64,000 nucleotides of DNA from Candidatus Hydrogenedentota bacterium (GTDB lineage: Bacteria; Hydrogenedentota; Hydrogenedentia; Hydrogenedentales; SLHB01), in assembly GCA_013359265.1 (NCBI GenBank), contig JABWCD010000006.1, positions 62,001-126,000 on the forward strand, read 5' to 3'. Numbering within the stretch: the stretch's first letter is position 1; each line of letters begins with the position of its first letter. A program made the translations under genes and the position numbers. The notes under the pieces were generated by a model that did no database searches, had not been told where the DNA came from, and was given only the letters and a program-made list of their open reading frames with translations. Of this stretch, positions 8,712 to 17,788 are shown in pieces.

Positions 8712-9842
8712 CTACGCGGTAGTCTTTTTGAAGCGACTCATGGCGAACCAAAGCGTTGCTACCCCCATCAAGAGCAGCACAGCCATTTGCGGCCAGAGAA
8801 CCGACGGCCCCACGCCTTTCAGAAAGATTCCTCTGATGATGACGAGGAAGTAACGGAGAGGGTTGCCGTAGGTCATCCACTGGACGATGACGGGCATATT
8901 GGCAATCGGAAACATGAAACCGGACAACAGGACAGCGGGGAAGTAGAAAAAGAAGGTACTCATCATGGCCTGTTGCTGAGTGCTGCTCAAAGTCGAAATG
9001 AGCAATCCGATCCCCAATGTGGTCATGATATAAAGCCCTGTCGCCACGAACAGCAGCAAGAGGTTTCCTCGAATCGGGACCTGAAACCAGAACACGGCGA
9101 CGAGGGTGATCAGCAATACATCGGCGAAGCCAATGAGGGCGAAGGGGACTGTCTTGCCGAGTATGAACTCGCCGGGCGTAATCGGCGTTACCATGATTTG
9201 TTCCATGGTGCCGACTTCTTTTTCCCGGACCACGGCCATGCTAGTCAGCATGAGGGTAATGAGCATAACCAGGATGGCGATGACGCCGGGGACATAGAAA
9301 TTCCGGCTTTCGAGATTCTCGTTGAACCAGGCCCGGGACTCGACGGCGAGCGGTTCCGTTCCAGACGCGCCGCCACCCAAACGATCGAGACGGGTCAAGA
9401 GCACGTCGTTGCTGTAGCGCCCGACAATCTTTGCCGCATAATCGAGGACAATCCCCGCGGTGTTTGAATCGGTACCGTCGACAAGTAATTGAAGCGGGGT
9501 TGACCGCCCACTGCGCAGATCGGCTCCAAACCCGTGATCGAAGCGGAGAACGGCCTGCACTTCCCCACGATCGATGAGATGCTGCGCTTCGATATCGGTC
9601 GATATGTGGCGGGCAAGGTCGAAATACTCCGTTTCGGTAAATTGGGCGGTCAATTCGCGGCTGGCGATGCTGTTGTCCAAGTCGTAAACGGCGATCGGCA
9701 CGTGCTTTACGTCCGTGGTGACGGCATACCCGAACACGAGCACCTGGACAATGGGCATCACAAATATGACGGCCCGCATCCGCGGATCTCGAAAGATCTG
9801 AATGAACTCCTTCATGAGCATGTATTTGATTCGCTCGAACAT
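8712..9842 (-). CDS. ABC-2 type permease (efflux), second copy
   Basis: A 376-residue inner-membrane protein of the YhhJ/ABC-2 family. It has an N-terminal RDPRMRAVIFVMPIVQ membrane segment, a large periplasmic domain (residues ~45-170), then five C-terminal hydrophobic segments, with EKEVGTMEQIMVTPI, the cytoplasmic coupling motif typical of these permeases, before them. It is a paralogue of the permease at 9868. The start is MFERIKYM at 9842. It presumably forms a heterodimeric channel with the adjacent permease, driven by the two ATPases upstream. Confidence 0.9.
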   Translation of the reverse strand: MFERIKYMLMKEFIQIFRDPRMRAVIFVMPIVQVLVFGYAVTTDVKHVPIAVYDLDNSIASRELTAQFTETEYFDLARHISTDIEAQHLIDRGEVQAVLRFDHGFGADLRSGRSTPLQLLVDGTDSNTAGIVLDYAAKIVGRYSNDVLLTRLDRLGGGASGTEPLAVESRAWFNENLESRNFYVPGVIAILVMLITLMLTSMAVVREKEVGTMEQIMVTPITPGEFILGKTVPFALIGFADVLLITLVAVFWFQVPIRGNLLLLFVATGLYIMTTLGIGLLISTLSSTQQQAMMSTFFFYFPAVLLSGFMFPIANMPVIVQWMTYGNPLRYFLVIIRGIFLKGVGPSVLWPQMAVLLLMGVATLWFAMSRFKKTTA

Positions 9843-9867
9843 CGCGTTACCTTCCAGCGCAGCTTGC

Positions 9868-11001
9868 TTACCCAAGCTGCTTTCGAAACTTTGAGATGGC
9901 AAGGAACACCATGGCTCCCGCGAAAGCCACGAGCAACGCTGCCTCGACACCGAGAACTTCCAGGTCCACACCCTTGAGGTATATCCCCTTCAGAAGCGCC
10001 ACAAAGTAGCGCGCCGGGATGAGATAGGTAATGACCTGCACAGGGGGCGGCATGTTCCCGATGGCATACATAAACCCGGACAGCAGAAACGACGGCAGGA
10101 ATGTCAGGATCATGGCGAGTTGGCTGGCCAGCAGTTGGCTCTTGGCTACGATACTGATCACCATTCCAAGCGCCAGCGCTCCTGCCAGAAACGCGGCCGA
10201 CACGCCAAACAGAAGGAGCACGTTGCCACGCAGCGGCACATCGAAAAGAAACTCGCCCATGAGCACGGCGAGAAGGACGTCCAGCATCCCGACCGCAAAG
10301 TAAGGCAACAACTTGCCGGTAATAAGTTCGGGCCCCGTGACCGGTGTCGAGATGAGTTGCTCCATCGTGCCTTGCTCCCATTCCTTCGAAACCGTCAGGG
10401 AAGTCAAGAGAGCGGCGATGACCATCATGATGACTGCGATGAGGCCGGGGATGATGTAATTCTTGGATTCTAGGTCCGCGTTGAACCAGACGCGCGGACG
10501 GAAATCGATGGGCTCGCCGGGCGCCTTGCCCACGACGCGGCGGGTCTGTTCGATCAGGATGTCTTGCGAGTACGCCATGGAAATCGCGTCGAGATACCCC
10601 ATCGCGATCGTGGCCGTGTTGGAGTCGCTACCATCCACGATCGCCTGGACCCGCACCGGAGTCAGAGACTTCGCGCCTTCTGCAAAATCGCGCGGGACGA
10701 CCAGACCAACGAGCGCATCGCCTCTATCGATAGCGTCCTCGATCTCGCGATAATCGGTAGCGAATTGGCGCACTTCGAAATACCGGGATCCGGTGAAGTA
10801 CGCTAGAAACTCCCGGCTTGCGGGTGTGCCGCTCTGGTCCCAGGCGATGAGCGGCACGTTGTCCACGTCGAGCGTGAGGGCGTATCCGAACAGAAGGAGG
10901 AGCAGCATTGGTATGGCAATGGCCATGCCGAGACTTCGTGGATCGCGCACGATATGGATGGACTCTTTGCGAGCGATGGCCCAGACACGAATGGGTTTCA
11001 T
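9868..11001 (-). CDS. ABC-2 type permease (efflux), first copy
   Basis: A 377-residue ABC-2 permease: RDPRSLGMAIAIPMLLLLLFG membrane segment near residue 25, periplasmic domain ~45-170, coupling motif KEWEQGTMEQLISTPVTGPEL, then a cluster of C-terminal membrane helices ending ISKFRKQLG. Its start overlaps the preceding ATPase stop (ATGA), indicating translational coupling. The paralogous permease follows after 25 bp. Confidence 0.9.
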   Translation of the reverse strand: MKPIRVWAIARKESIHIVRDPRSLGMAIAIPMLLLLLFGYALTLDVDNVPLIAWDQSGTPASREFLAYFTGSRYFEVRQFATDYREIEDAIDRGDALVGLVVPRDFAEGAKSLTPVRVQAIVDGSDSNTATIAMGYLDAISMAYSQDILIEQTRRVVGKAPGEPIDFRPRVWFNADLESKNYIIPGLIAVIMMVIAALLTSLTVSKEWEQGTMEQLISTPVTGPELITGKLLPYFAVGMLDVLLAVLMGEFLFDVPLRGNVLLLFGVSAAFLAGALALGMVISIVAKSQLLASQLAMILTFLPSFLLSGFMYAIGNMPPPVQVITYLIPARYFVALLKGIYLKGVDLEVLGVEAALLVAFAGAMVFLAISKFRKQLG

Positions 11002-11969
11002 GCCGCCACTTCCTTCTGCGTATCTTCAAGTTTGTCCCGGGCCTCGATGAGCGACACGAACACGTCCTCCATCGAGGGCGTGATTTTCTCAATGTGCGTG
11101 ATCTCAAACCCCGCCTCGTTCAGCGCCCCGCGAATATCCCGATCGGCGTCGTCAGCGTCCGAGACGACGACATGGAGGCCCTTTCCAAAAAGCGCGGCCT
11201 CGTTCACACTATCGAGTTGTTCTATCAACTCCATGGCCTCACTTGGGCGGTGGCAATGAACCTCGAGCAAGTCTTCCTGCATTGTTTCCCGCTTCAGCAA
11301 TTCGGGGGTACCCATCGCGATCAGTTCGCCTCGGTAAATCAACGCGATTCGGTCGCAGTACTCGGCCTCATCCATATAGTGGGTGGTTACAAAGACCGTG
11401 ACCCCCTTGCCAGCGAGTTCATAAATGAGGTCCCAAAACTGGCGCCGGCTGATGGGGTCTACCCCGGATGTCGGTTCATCGAGAAAGATCACGGGAGGCT
11501 CGTGCAGGATGGCGCAGCCCAGGGATAGGCGCTGTTTCCACCCACCGGACAGAAGGCCCGCTCGCATGTGGCGGTGCTCGCCCAACCCGGCCATCTTGAG
11601 CGCCCATTCCTTCCGTTCTCGTTTTTTCTCATTGGGTATCCGGTAGATACCGCTGTAGAAATCGATGTTCTCCTCAACCGTGAGATCCTCGTAGAGAGAG
11701 AACTTCTGGCTCATGTATCCGATGTGAGCCTTGATCTGTTCGGCTTGGGTCCGAACATCGAACCCCGCCACAACCCCTTCCCCATCGGTTGGGGCCAGAA
11801 TTCCGCAGAGCATGCGGATCGTGGTGGACTTTCCGGCTCCGTTGGGGCCCAAGAAACCAAAGATCTCACCCTTGGCCACTTCAAAGCTCACATCCTTGAC
11901 CGCGCGGAACTCGCCGAATCTGCGCCCGAGGTCCCGTACGACGACGGCTTTCTCAATTGAACTGGACAT
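10998..11969 (-). CDS. ABC transporter ATP-binding protein, second copy
   Basis: A 323-residue ABC ATPase. Walker A GPNGAGKST (~40), Q-loop YMSQKFSLYEDLT, signature LLSGGWKQRLSLG (an unusual W in place of the common M/Q), Walker B VIFLDEPTSGVDP and the switch histidine in VFVTTHYMDEAEYC. The C-terminal ~90 residues form the regulatory extension common in drug-efflux ABC-2 systems. The start was taken at MSSSIEKAVV (11969), overlapping the previous ATPase gene by 17 bp. Confidence 0.92.
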   Translation of the reverse strand: MSSSIEKAVVVRDLGRRFGEFRAVKDVSFEVAKGEIFGFLGPNGAGKSTTIRMLCGILAPTDGEGVVAGFDVRTQAEQIKAHIGYMSQKFSLYEDLTVEENIDFYSGIYRIPNEKKRERKEWALKMAGLGEHRHMRAGLLSGGWKQRLSLGCAILHEPPVIFLDEPTSGVDPISRRQFWDLIYELAGKGVTVFVTTHYMDEAEYCDRIALIYRGELIAMGTPELLKRETMQEDLLEVHCHRPSEAMELIEQLDSVNEAALFGKGLHVVVSDADDADRDIRGALNEAGFEITHIEKITPSMEDVFVSLIEARDKLEDTQKEVAA

Positions 11970-12903
11970 CGCCAGCCTCCTTTTCGTCTGAATGACCCAG
12001 GACCGAGACGAAGACATCTTCGAGGCTAGGTTCGATCACTCGCACCGACGCTACATCGATGCCCTCCCGCGCCAGGGTCGTTTTCACGGCCGATGAACTC
12101 TCCTGTGGGGTCGATGTGACCACGTGCACCCGGTCTCCGAACAGGCCCACGCTGTCGGATGGGAAATGCAATTGGAGCGTGCGGGTCGCCTTACGCGGAT
12201 CCCCGCAACGTACTTCGAGAATGGAGCCGCGCATGAGCGTCTTGACCTCGTCCGGAGTCCCCACGGCCAATAAGCGGCCCTTGTGAATCAAGCCAATGCG
12301 GTTGCATCGTTCCGCTTCGTCCAAGTAAGCCGTGGAGACAAAGATGGTCACCTTCTGACGTAGCAGTTTGTAGAGGATGCGCCAGAAGTCCCGGCGGGAG
12401 ACCGGATCGACGCCATTCGTGGGCTCGTCGAGAAACAGGACCTTCGGTGTATGAATCAGGGCGCAGGCGAGTCCGAGTTTCTGTTTCATGCCTCCGGAGA
12501 GCCTGCCGGCTTGACGCTTCTTAAAAGGCGTAAGATTGCTGAATCCCAGCAGTTCCTCAATCTTCGCTTCCCGGCCGCGCCGCGGCACGCTGTAGATGTC
12601 GGCATAGAAATGAATGTTCTCAAGGACGGTCAAGTCCGGGTAAAGCCCGAAGCGTTGGCTCATGTAGCCAATATCCTCCTTGATGGCCTCGGCCTCTCGG
12701 ACCGTGTGATGGCCTGCCACCCACGCATCACCCGACGTGGGCGCCATAATGGCCGTCAGCAGCCGCATCGCCGTGGTTTTGCCGGCGCCGTCCGGGCCCA
12801 CTAAGCCGAAAATCTCTCCTTCCGTGACTTCGAGATTCAGCGCATCCACCGCCCTCAGCGTTCCGAAAGAGCGCACGAGGTTTTCCGCATGAATGGCAGC
12901 CAT
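11953..12903 (-). CDS. ABC transporter ATP-binding protein, first copy
   Basis: A 316-residue ABC ATPase. Walker A GPDGAGKTT (~37), Q-loop YMSQRFGLYPDLT, signature RLSGGMKQKLGLA, Walker B VLFLDEPTNGVDP; the usual switch histidine position reads STAYLDEAERC (Ala in place of His), while the second ATPase keeps HY. One degenerate and one canonical site would suit an asymmetric heterodimer. It overlaps the HlyD gene by one base and the next ATPase by 17. Confidence 0.92.
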   Translation of the reverse strand: MAAIHAENLVRSFGTLRAVDALNLEVTEGEIFGLVGPDGAGKTTAMRLLTAIMAPTSGDAWVAGHHTVREAEAIKEDIGYMSQRFGLYPDLTVLENIHFYADIYSVPRRGREAKIEELLGFSNLTPFKKRQAGRLSGGMKQKLGLACALIHTPKVLFLDEPTNGVDPVSRRDFWRILYKLLRQKVTIFVSTAYLDEAERCNRIGLIHKGRLLAVGTPDEVKTLMRGSILEVRCGDPRKATRTLQLHFPSDSVGLFGDRVHVVTSTPQESSSAVKTTLAREGIDVASVRVIEPSLEDVFVSVLGHSDEKEAGDVQFN

Positions 12904-14066
12904 CAGCGTTCCCCTCCCGTGATCGCTATGTCAGCGTCCGCCGGCATGCCGGGTTTGAGTTCAAACTCGGGGTTTGGGATGTCAATCTTGACTCGATAGA
13001 CGAGCTTGACGCGCTCCTTGTCCGTCTGGACGTTCTTGGGCGTGAACTCCGCCTCGGAAGAAATGAAGGAAACGACCCCTGCGTAGGCCTTATCCGGATA
13101 GGTATCCGTAGTCACCGCGACAGATTGCCCTAGCTTGACGCGGCCAAGGTCGGTCTCATCGATGTACCCGCGCAACCAGACGTTCTCCAAGTCGCCGATG
13201 GTGACGATGGGCGCCCCTGGGGTTACGTACTCGCCGGGTTCCACATGATCCGACAGAACAATCCCGGTGAGTGGCGCGGCGATCGCGGCATAGGACAATC
13301 GCGTTTGCGCCAGGCGCAGTGATTCCTCGGCGCGCATCCGTTCCGCGCGTGCCTGCTCGATGGTTTCCTTGCGGGGTCCGGATACCACCTGTTCGTACCA
13401 CGCCTGGGCTTCGCCCAATGCCGCCCGTGCCTGAGCAATCTGTTCGTGACGGGGGCCTTCTTGCACAAGCCGGAGACGCTCCTGCGCTTCAGCCAGAATT
13501 GCTTTGGTTGACCCGTACGAAGCCAGGGCATTGTCCCGTTCCCGGGCGGATATGACGTCTTGTTCGTAGAGTTGCCGTTGGCGCGCGTAATCCACATCAG
13601 CGCGAGTATTCTCGGCCTCGGCTCTTTGTACAGACGCGCGGGCAGCCTCGATTTCCTGAGTGCGGGAACCAGCCAGAAGCTCGTCCAACCGGGCCTGGGC
13701 ATGGGCTGCGGCAGCTTCGGCCCGAGCGATTTCCTCGGGCCGCGAACCCGCTTCAAGTTCGGCCAGCTTGGCACCCGCACCGGCTACCTCTGCCCGCCGC
13801 ATGGCTACCTCCTGCTCAAGGTCCTCGCTGTCCAGACGCGCAATCGGTTGGTTCACCCTGACAATCTCGCCTTCGGAAACCAAACGAGATTCCACCCAAC
13901 CCGCCACTTTGAAACTGGCTTCGACGTCGGTCACCTCGATGTTGCCCGATATGTGAACCGCGCCTTCGGCATTCCTCGAACCATTTCGGCTGAACGCATA
14001 CCCTCCCGCGACAGCCACCACCAATAGTGGGATCACGAGAAGTCTTTTCTTTCTTAAAGTCTTCAT
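12903..14066 (-). CDS. HlyD-type membrane fusion (adaptor) protein
   Basis: A 387-residue periplasmic adaptor anchored by one N-terminal segment (LLVIPLLVVAVAGGYAF). It has a barrel-sandwich/biotinyl-lipoyl-like part (residues ~35-75), a very long alpha-hairpin with repeated Ala/Glu/Arg-rich stretches such as GSRPEEIARAEAAAAHAQ (~80-230), then the second lipoyl half (APLTGIVLSDHVEPGEYV) and a beta-barrel. It links the ABC permeases to an outer-membrane channel. The start at MKTLRKKRLL was chosen because AGGAAAGG lies just upstream and a signal anchor follows at once. Confidence 0.92.
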   Translation of the reverse strand: MKTLRKKRLLVIPLLVVAVAGGYAFSRNGSRNAEGAVHISGNIEVTDVEASFKVAGWVESRLVSEGEIVRVNQPIARLDSEDLEQEVAMRRAEVAGAGAKLAELEAGSRPEEIARAEAAAAHAQARLDELLAGSRTQEIEAARASVQRAEAENTRADVDYARQRQLYEQDVISARERDNALASYGSTKAILAEAQERLRLVQEGPRHEQIAQARAALGEAQAWYEQVVSGPRKETIEQARAERMRAEESLRLAQTRLSYAAIAAPLTGIVLSDHVEPGEYVTPGAPIVTIGDLENVWLRGYIDETDLGRVKLGQSVAVTTDTYPDKAYAGVVSFISSEAEFTPKNVQTDKERVKLVYRVKIDIPNPEFELKPGMPADADIAITGGER

Positions 14067-14080
14067 TGGCCTTTCCTCTT

Positions 14081-14096
14081 GTGAATGTCCATTCAC
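14081..14096. promoter_or_regulatory. Candidate TetR operator inside the efflux operon
   Basis: GTGAATG-tc-CATTCAC, a perfect palindrome 15 bp upstream of the HlyD start that shares the GTGAA-N6-TTCAC frame with the sites at 390 and 16051. It suggests a second promoter for the pump genes, controlled by the same TetR. Confidence 0.7.
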
Positions 14097-14139
14097 ATGA
14101 AGTGCGAAGAAATCGGGGCGCACAAGGCGCCCCGCTTCG

Positions 14140-14685
14140 TTACTCCTTAACGAGCTCGTGAATCCATTGATGGTAGCGCTCGTGCGTGCCCTCTCCCATC
14201 TCTTCTCTCTCGACGGCGTCGAAGGCATCCACTAGCGACCGTTGGTCCTCAGGTGTCAGGACCTGGTCACCCATCGGAAACAGGATGCCGTTTTCCTTTT
14301 GTATGTGGGCTTCGAGCAAGTCCGCGTAAGCAAGCAAATGCTGCTTGATGGCCTCTGCGGCACCACCGTCTCCCTGCTCAAGCCGAGTCAACGCTTCGGC
14401 TATCGCGCGAACTTCGGCTCGTCCCAGTTCATGCTCCTGGAGCATGACGCCAATAGGTCCGCCTTCTCGGGGCATACCGCGTTCCTCAAGCTTGGGGAAC
14501 AGGTACTTTTCTTCCTTGCCGTGATGACAGCGATCAACGAAGTTCCGGAAGAAGTCGGCGAATTCGCCGATTCGTTGGGTATTCACCTGACCAACTTCCT
14601 TGATCGCTTCCGCTTCGCCTCTCGCCGCCTTCATCACAACCAGCACGGCTTCGTGCTCGTGTTCGAGCATGTCTGCTGCTCTCAT
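14140..14685 (-). CDS. Hemerythrin-like (HHE) domain protein
   Basis: A 181-residue four-helix protein with the iron-ligand pattern of hemerythrin HHE domains: EHEHEAV (residues ~8-14), CHHGKEEKYLFP, LQEHELGR and AHIQKENGILFP. Such proteins bind a di-iron centre and sense or bind O2 or NO. The start at 14685 has AGGAG 8 bases upstream. It lies between the DUF6448 gene and the HlyD operator, probably in the TetR operon. A stress-sensing role next to the pump is inference. Confidence 0.88.
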   Translation of the reverse strand: MRAADMLEHEHEAVLVVMKAARGEAEAIKEVGQVNTQRIGEFADFFRNFVDRCHHGKEEKYLFPKLEERGMPREGGPIGVMLQEHELGRAEVRAIAEALTRLEQGDGGAAEAIKQHLLAYADLLEAHIQKENGILFPMGDQVLTPEDQRSLVDAFDAVEREEMGEGTHERYHQWIHELVKE

Positions 14686-14732
14686 GACGTTGTCTCCTGT
14701 ATGCAGGGGTCTCGTGAACCCCAAGTCACTGT

Positions 14733-15383
14733 CTAATGCTGGTGGGCTTTGGCGGTTTCTGGCGCTGCGGCCTCTACGTGTTCGTTTGCCTCCGCCTCAT
14801 GCCCGTGCGCCGACGTCCCGGACATCACCACATAAAGACGCTCAACATAGTGGATGTAGTCCACGTAAGCCTCGACATATTTCCGGCCTGCGGCCACGCT
14901 CTCATCTTTGTGCTTCTTGGCCTCAACTGTGCGTTCAAGACGTTCGTGAATATTCGATTCAAGTTTGGCTTGTAGAGCCTCAACGAGGGCGCCACTCGAT
15001 TCGGACTCGAGCGCCTTCTCGGCGGCCTCAATCCCCGGCTCAACCGGTGTGTCGGCAGGCTTCAGGCCCGTGTACGGAGCGCCCTCGCCGGCACGGTGCA
15101 CCCGGACAAGGGTCTCGAAGAAGTGCATGTCCACAAGCTCCTGAGCGTCTTTGCCTTTCTGACGTGCCTGAAGGGTCTTGCCGAAGAGGGAGCGAATCTC
15201 TGCTTCGTCGTCAGGCCTGATCCATTTCAGGACAGGGTCCAGGTCCTGGGTTTCAATGGCCTTCTGAGCGTCCGTGACTACAGGGCCGGACAGTGTGTCA
15301 CAGTGCGCCCACGCCCCGGACGGAAGAACGATCCCCAGACCTGTGAGTATCAGGCCAATCGTGAATCCACTCTTCATGTTCAT
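14733..15383 (-). CDS. DUF6448-family exported protein
   Basis: A 216-residue protein with a signal peptide (residues 1-~25, GLILTGLGIVLPSGAWA) and the family core starting HCDTLSGPVVTDAQKA, then DLDPVLKWIRPDDEAEIRSLF. The C-terminus is rich in His, Glu and Ala (HGHEAEANEHVEAAA, KAHQH), suggesting metal binding in the periplasm. The function of the family is unknown. AAAGGAG precedes the start; the stop of the TetR gene lies 1 bp upstream. Confidence 0.8.
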   Translation of the reverse strand: MNMKSGFTIGLILTGLGIVLPSGAWAHCDTLSGPVVTDAQKAIETQDLDPVLKWIRPDDEAEIRSLFGKTLQARQKGKDAQELVDMHFFETLVRVHRAGEGAPYTGLKPADTPVEPGIEAAEKALESESSGALVEALQAKLESNIHERLERTVEAKKHKDESVAAGRKYVEAYVDYIHYVERLYVVMSGTSAHGHEAEANEHVEAAAPETAKAHQH

Positions 15384-15384
15384 G

Positions 15385-16035
15385 TCAGTTCTCCTTTGCT
15401 GCAGGCGTCGGCCTTTCCGCCTTGAGCGCCTTTTCGTTGCCGTTTCCAATCGCTTCGCTGAAAAGCCCCCAGGCTTTTTCGGCCTGACGGGTCACATCGA
15501 ATCCGCCATCGCTCACGTGCCATAGGATCGCCGCAGGCTGGACTAGTCCAAGGAACATCACGGAGAGTTCATCTGCGCTCAAGTCCGTGCGGACCCGGCC
15601 AGCCTGCTGTGCCTCTCTAAAGAATTCCGCCACCCGCTCCAAATAGTTCTGTAAGAGTTCGTGTACCCGGGATTTCCGCTTAGAGTTCGCACCATAAACC
15701 TCTTCGGAGAATACGATTCGGGGTATGCCCGCATTCTCACGGACCAGGCGAACGTGCCGCCTGAGCAGCAACTCGAGGGCCCTTAATGGGTCCTCCGTTT
15801 CCTGTCTAACTGTGGCAACATTGTCGGCCAGGCGAGACTCGATGAGCCCAAGCAGAGCATCAATGATTCCGTCCTTGTTCTCGAAGTGGCGGTAGATCGC
15901 GGAAGGGACTATGCCAACGCGTCTGGCAACGGCCCCGAGATTGAGCCCCTTCATTCCCTTTCGGGAGACCACATCTAACGCTGCCTCCAAGATCTGCTCC
16001 TGGCGAACCTCGGTATCTAGCTTTTCTTTGGCCAT
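15385..16035 (-). CDS. TetR-family transcriptional repressor of the efflux block
   Basis: A 216-residue TetR regulator: helix-turn-helix at residues ~25-60 (LNLGAVARRVG, SAIYRHFENKDGI), then a helical effector domain ending about residue 200. It is the first gene of the leftward efflux block and has the palindrome 16051-16066 just upstream, indicating autoregulation. A second, truncated copy sits at 121-375 with its own operator. The effector is not predictable from sequence. Confidence 0.93.
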   Translation of the reverse strand: MAKEKLDTEVRQEQILEAALDVVSRKGMKGLNLGAVARRVGIVPSAIYRHFENKDGIIDALLGLIESRLADNVATVRQETEDPLRALELLLRRHVRLVRENAGIPRIVFSEEVYGANSKRKSRVHELLQNYLERVAEFFREAQQAGRVRTDLSADELSVMFLGLVQPAAILWHVSDGGFDVTRQAEKAWGLFSEAIGNGNEKALKAERPTPAAKEN

Positions 16036-16050
16036 GACAACTCCCGTTTA

Positions 16051-16066
16051 GTGAAAGTATATTCAC
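16051..16066. promoter_or_regulatory. Candidate TetR operator, autoregulatory copy
   Basis: GTGAA-agtata-TTCAC, 15 bp upstream of the TetR start. Identical architecture to 390-405 (duplicated region) and 14081-14096. Confidence 0.7.
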
Positions 16067-16600
16067 ATTATAGCGTACGATGAGCAGAATGTCAAATCGA
16101 TTCTTCAAAAAAGATTCTATAGTAGTAACTCAATATAGGAATTGGTGTTAAATGAAAACAAGATTTTCGGTTGTAAGATCGAAATTCTGTTTCAGCTCGA
16201 GATTAATGCAGTGAATTTACCATCACTATTCTGCGTGATTGGGCTGTGAGATCGTTCCCAGCTAACTCCTTGTCAATGTGGATGATGCCGGTGCCCGATG
16301 GCCGTAAGGCGATCCAGGAATCGCCTGGTTGCATACTGCCTAATTATGAATGGCGTAGATCGTACGACGGCTCTTGCTTTTTTCCTGGATAGATTTGCCT
16401 AGCGCGCCACAAATCAAGAACAGGCACCTTTCTGGGAGATCTTGACATCATGTTAACCAATCTCCGTTTAATCAGTTTTATCATTTTGATCCGCGTGATG
16501 CGAACTCAGCGAACTTTTGCCAAAGGCTGGCATCCCGTGCACGTATACAGGCAGTTCGTGAATCGCACGCTGGTCTTCACAACCACTATCGCTTCAAGAT
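16067..16600. other. Intergenic region right of the efflux block
   Basis: About 530 bp of comparatively AT-rich sequence holding the TetR promoter region and no supported gene. A 198-residue + frame spans 16450-17046 but lacks a ribosome site and overlaps the recognisable HTH fragment in another frame, so it is treated as spurious. Confidence 0.5.
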
Positions 16601-16852
16601 ATGATCGCAAATGGGGAGGTTCGGAATCGGTCGCACCTGGCGCACAAGATGGGCGTGTCACGCGCGCGAATCACTCAATTGCTCAATCTGCTCAAACTAG
16701 CTCCGGAGATCCAACAATTGCTTCTGGACTTGCCCCCGGATCAAGCGGCGCATATTCCAGAGCGGAAGTTGCGGAACTTGGTGAGTATCGCGCCGAAGTC
16801 TCGTCAAATTGCTGCGTTCAGGAATATCGCGTTGACGACTGCGCGTCGCTAG
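16601..16852 (+). pseudogene. ParB-like helix-turn-helix fragment of the recombinase-associated type
   Basis: An 83-codon frame reads MIANGEVRNRSHLAHKMG then SRARITQLLNLLKLAPEIQ, a KorB/ParB-like HTH. Such sequences usually accompany serine recombinases and end in a P-rich segment (LPPDQAAHIPERKLR). The frame also continues upstream without a start (SQPLSLQD precedes the ATG). There is no recombinase beside it, so it is probably a decayed remnant of a mobile element at the border between the efflux block and the large leftward operon. Confidence 0.6.
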
Positions 16853-17173
16853 GTTTGCGTGTGCAACCAACGGATGTGACGGGCGTCTCGAACGCATTCG
16901 ATGACGTCTCCTCATCATCGACGCCTTCAGGGAGACCCGCATCAGAATCGGTAACGCCGAGCATCGGTTTATCGCCCATCCTTCTCAATGCTACACGAGC
17001 CAGCACGCGTCGTATCCGGGCGACACGTTCTCCTTGGGACAAGTGATCAAACGGATTTCGAGCGTTGGGAGAACCGTCATAGGGCACGAAAGATACCTTA
17101 ATTTTTTCGAAACGAAACGCCACGTACCGGAGTCCTTACAGAGTCATTCGCCTTGAGTATTTATCCGTTGAAA

Positions 17174-17203
17174 AGGTCCGCCGGGAGTTTCACCGGCGGA
17201 CCT
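17174..17203 (-). terminator. Rho-independent terminator at the end of the large leftward operon
   Basis: AGGTCCGCCGG / CCGGCGGACCT, 11-bp perfect arms with an 8-base loop. Read leftwards, the stem is followed by a short T run (CCTTTTC). It lies 65 bp beyond the stop of the SSB-like gene, so it fits the end of the 38.2-17.3 kb transcription unit. The stretch 16853-17173 holds nothing else I can support. Confidence 0.8.
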
Positions 17204-17268
17204 GTTGTCGTCACGCTCAACACTTCCGCTGCACGAAAACTTGAGTAACCAATGCACTCAAGGCAGGT

Positions 17269-17658
17269 TTAGAAGGTCAAGTCCTCGTCGTCAGGGATTG
17301 AGGTCGGAAGAACGTCCGCGACATTCGCGAAGACTTGGCCCTTGTCGTCAGTTTTGTGGACGACGACGACGCGGCAACGTTTGTTCAGCACGTCCTTCAT
17401 TTTGATGTTTTCGCCGATCTCTGGGACGCGTCCGAGCAGCGCAGCCCCCCAGCGCGCTTTCTTCGAGTTTTCCATCATGGTCGTGGGGGTAAGCCCGGTC
17501 ACCTTCCGGCCGTCGATGCCATCTTCACCAATGAGCCGAAACTCATACTTGTTCACCGGGCCGTGGATTGATGCTTGTTCACTGCACGCCGTGAGTTCAG
17601 CGATGTATTCCCCCTCGGGCACAACGACCCGATCCACCATAGTGCCGAAGATTTCCAT
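17269..17658 (-). CDS. Predicted single-strand DNA-binding-like protein
   Basis: A 129-residue, beta-rich protein with no close match that I recognise. The pattern of short strands (GEYIAELTACSEQ, VNKYEFRLIGEDG, CRVVVVHKTD) fits an OB fold, and the acidic tip IPDDEDLTF resembles the partner-recruiting tail of bacterial SSB. It is the last gene of the long leftward row, 130 bp after the primase-like gene, and has AGGAGG 5 bases before its ATG. An ssDNA-coating role with the primase is inference from tail and context. Confidence 0.5.
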   Translation of the reverse strand: MEIFGTMVDRVVVPEGEYIAELTACSEQASIHGPVNKYEFRLIGEDGIDGRKVTGLTPTTMMENSKKARWGAALLGRVPEIGENIKMKDVLNKRCRVVVVHKTDDKGQVFANVADVLPTSIPDDEDLTF

Positions 17659-17788
17659 TTTGACCTCCTAATTGTGTGTTGAAAGCCGATGTTGATTCAC
17701 TGCATAGGCGGCATTGACAGCGCCTTCGTTTCAGTGGTATCGACGGGAGGCCAGTCACCGATGTCTAGCCAGCAGTCCAGTCGGCGGT

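Noticed and set aside
8367-9467. 366-residue + strand frame
   Set aside because: It is antisense to the well-supported TolC remnant and ABC permease, has low-complexity His/Glu/Asp composition and no ribosome site.
16450-17046. 198-residue + frame
   Set aside because: No ribosome site or family; it overlaps the recognisable HTH fragment in a different frame.
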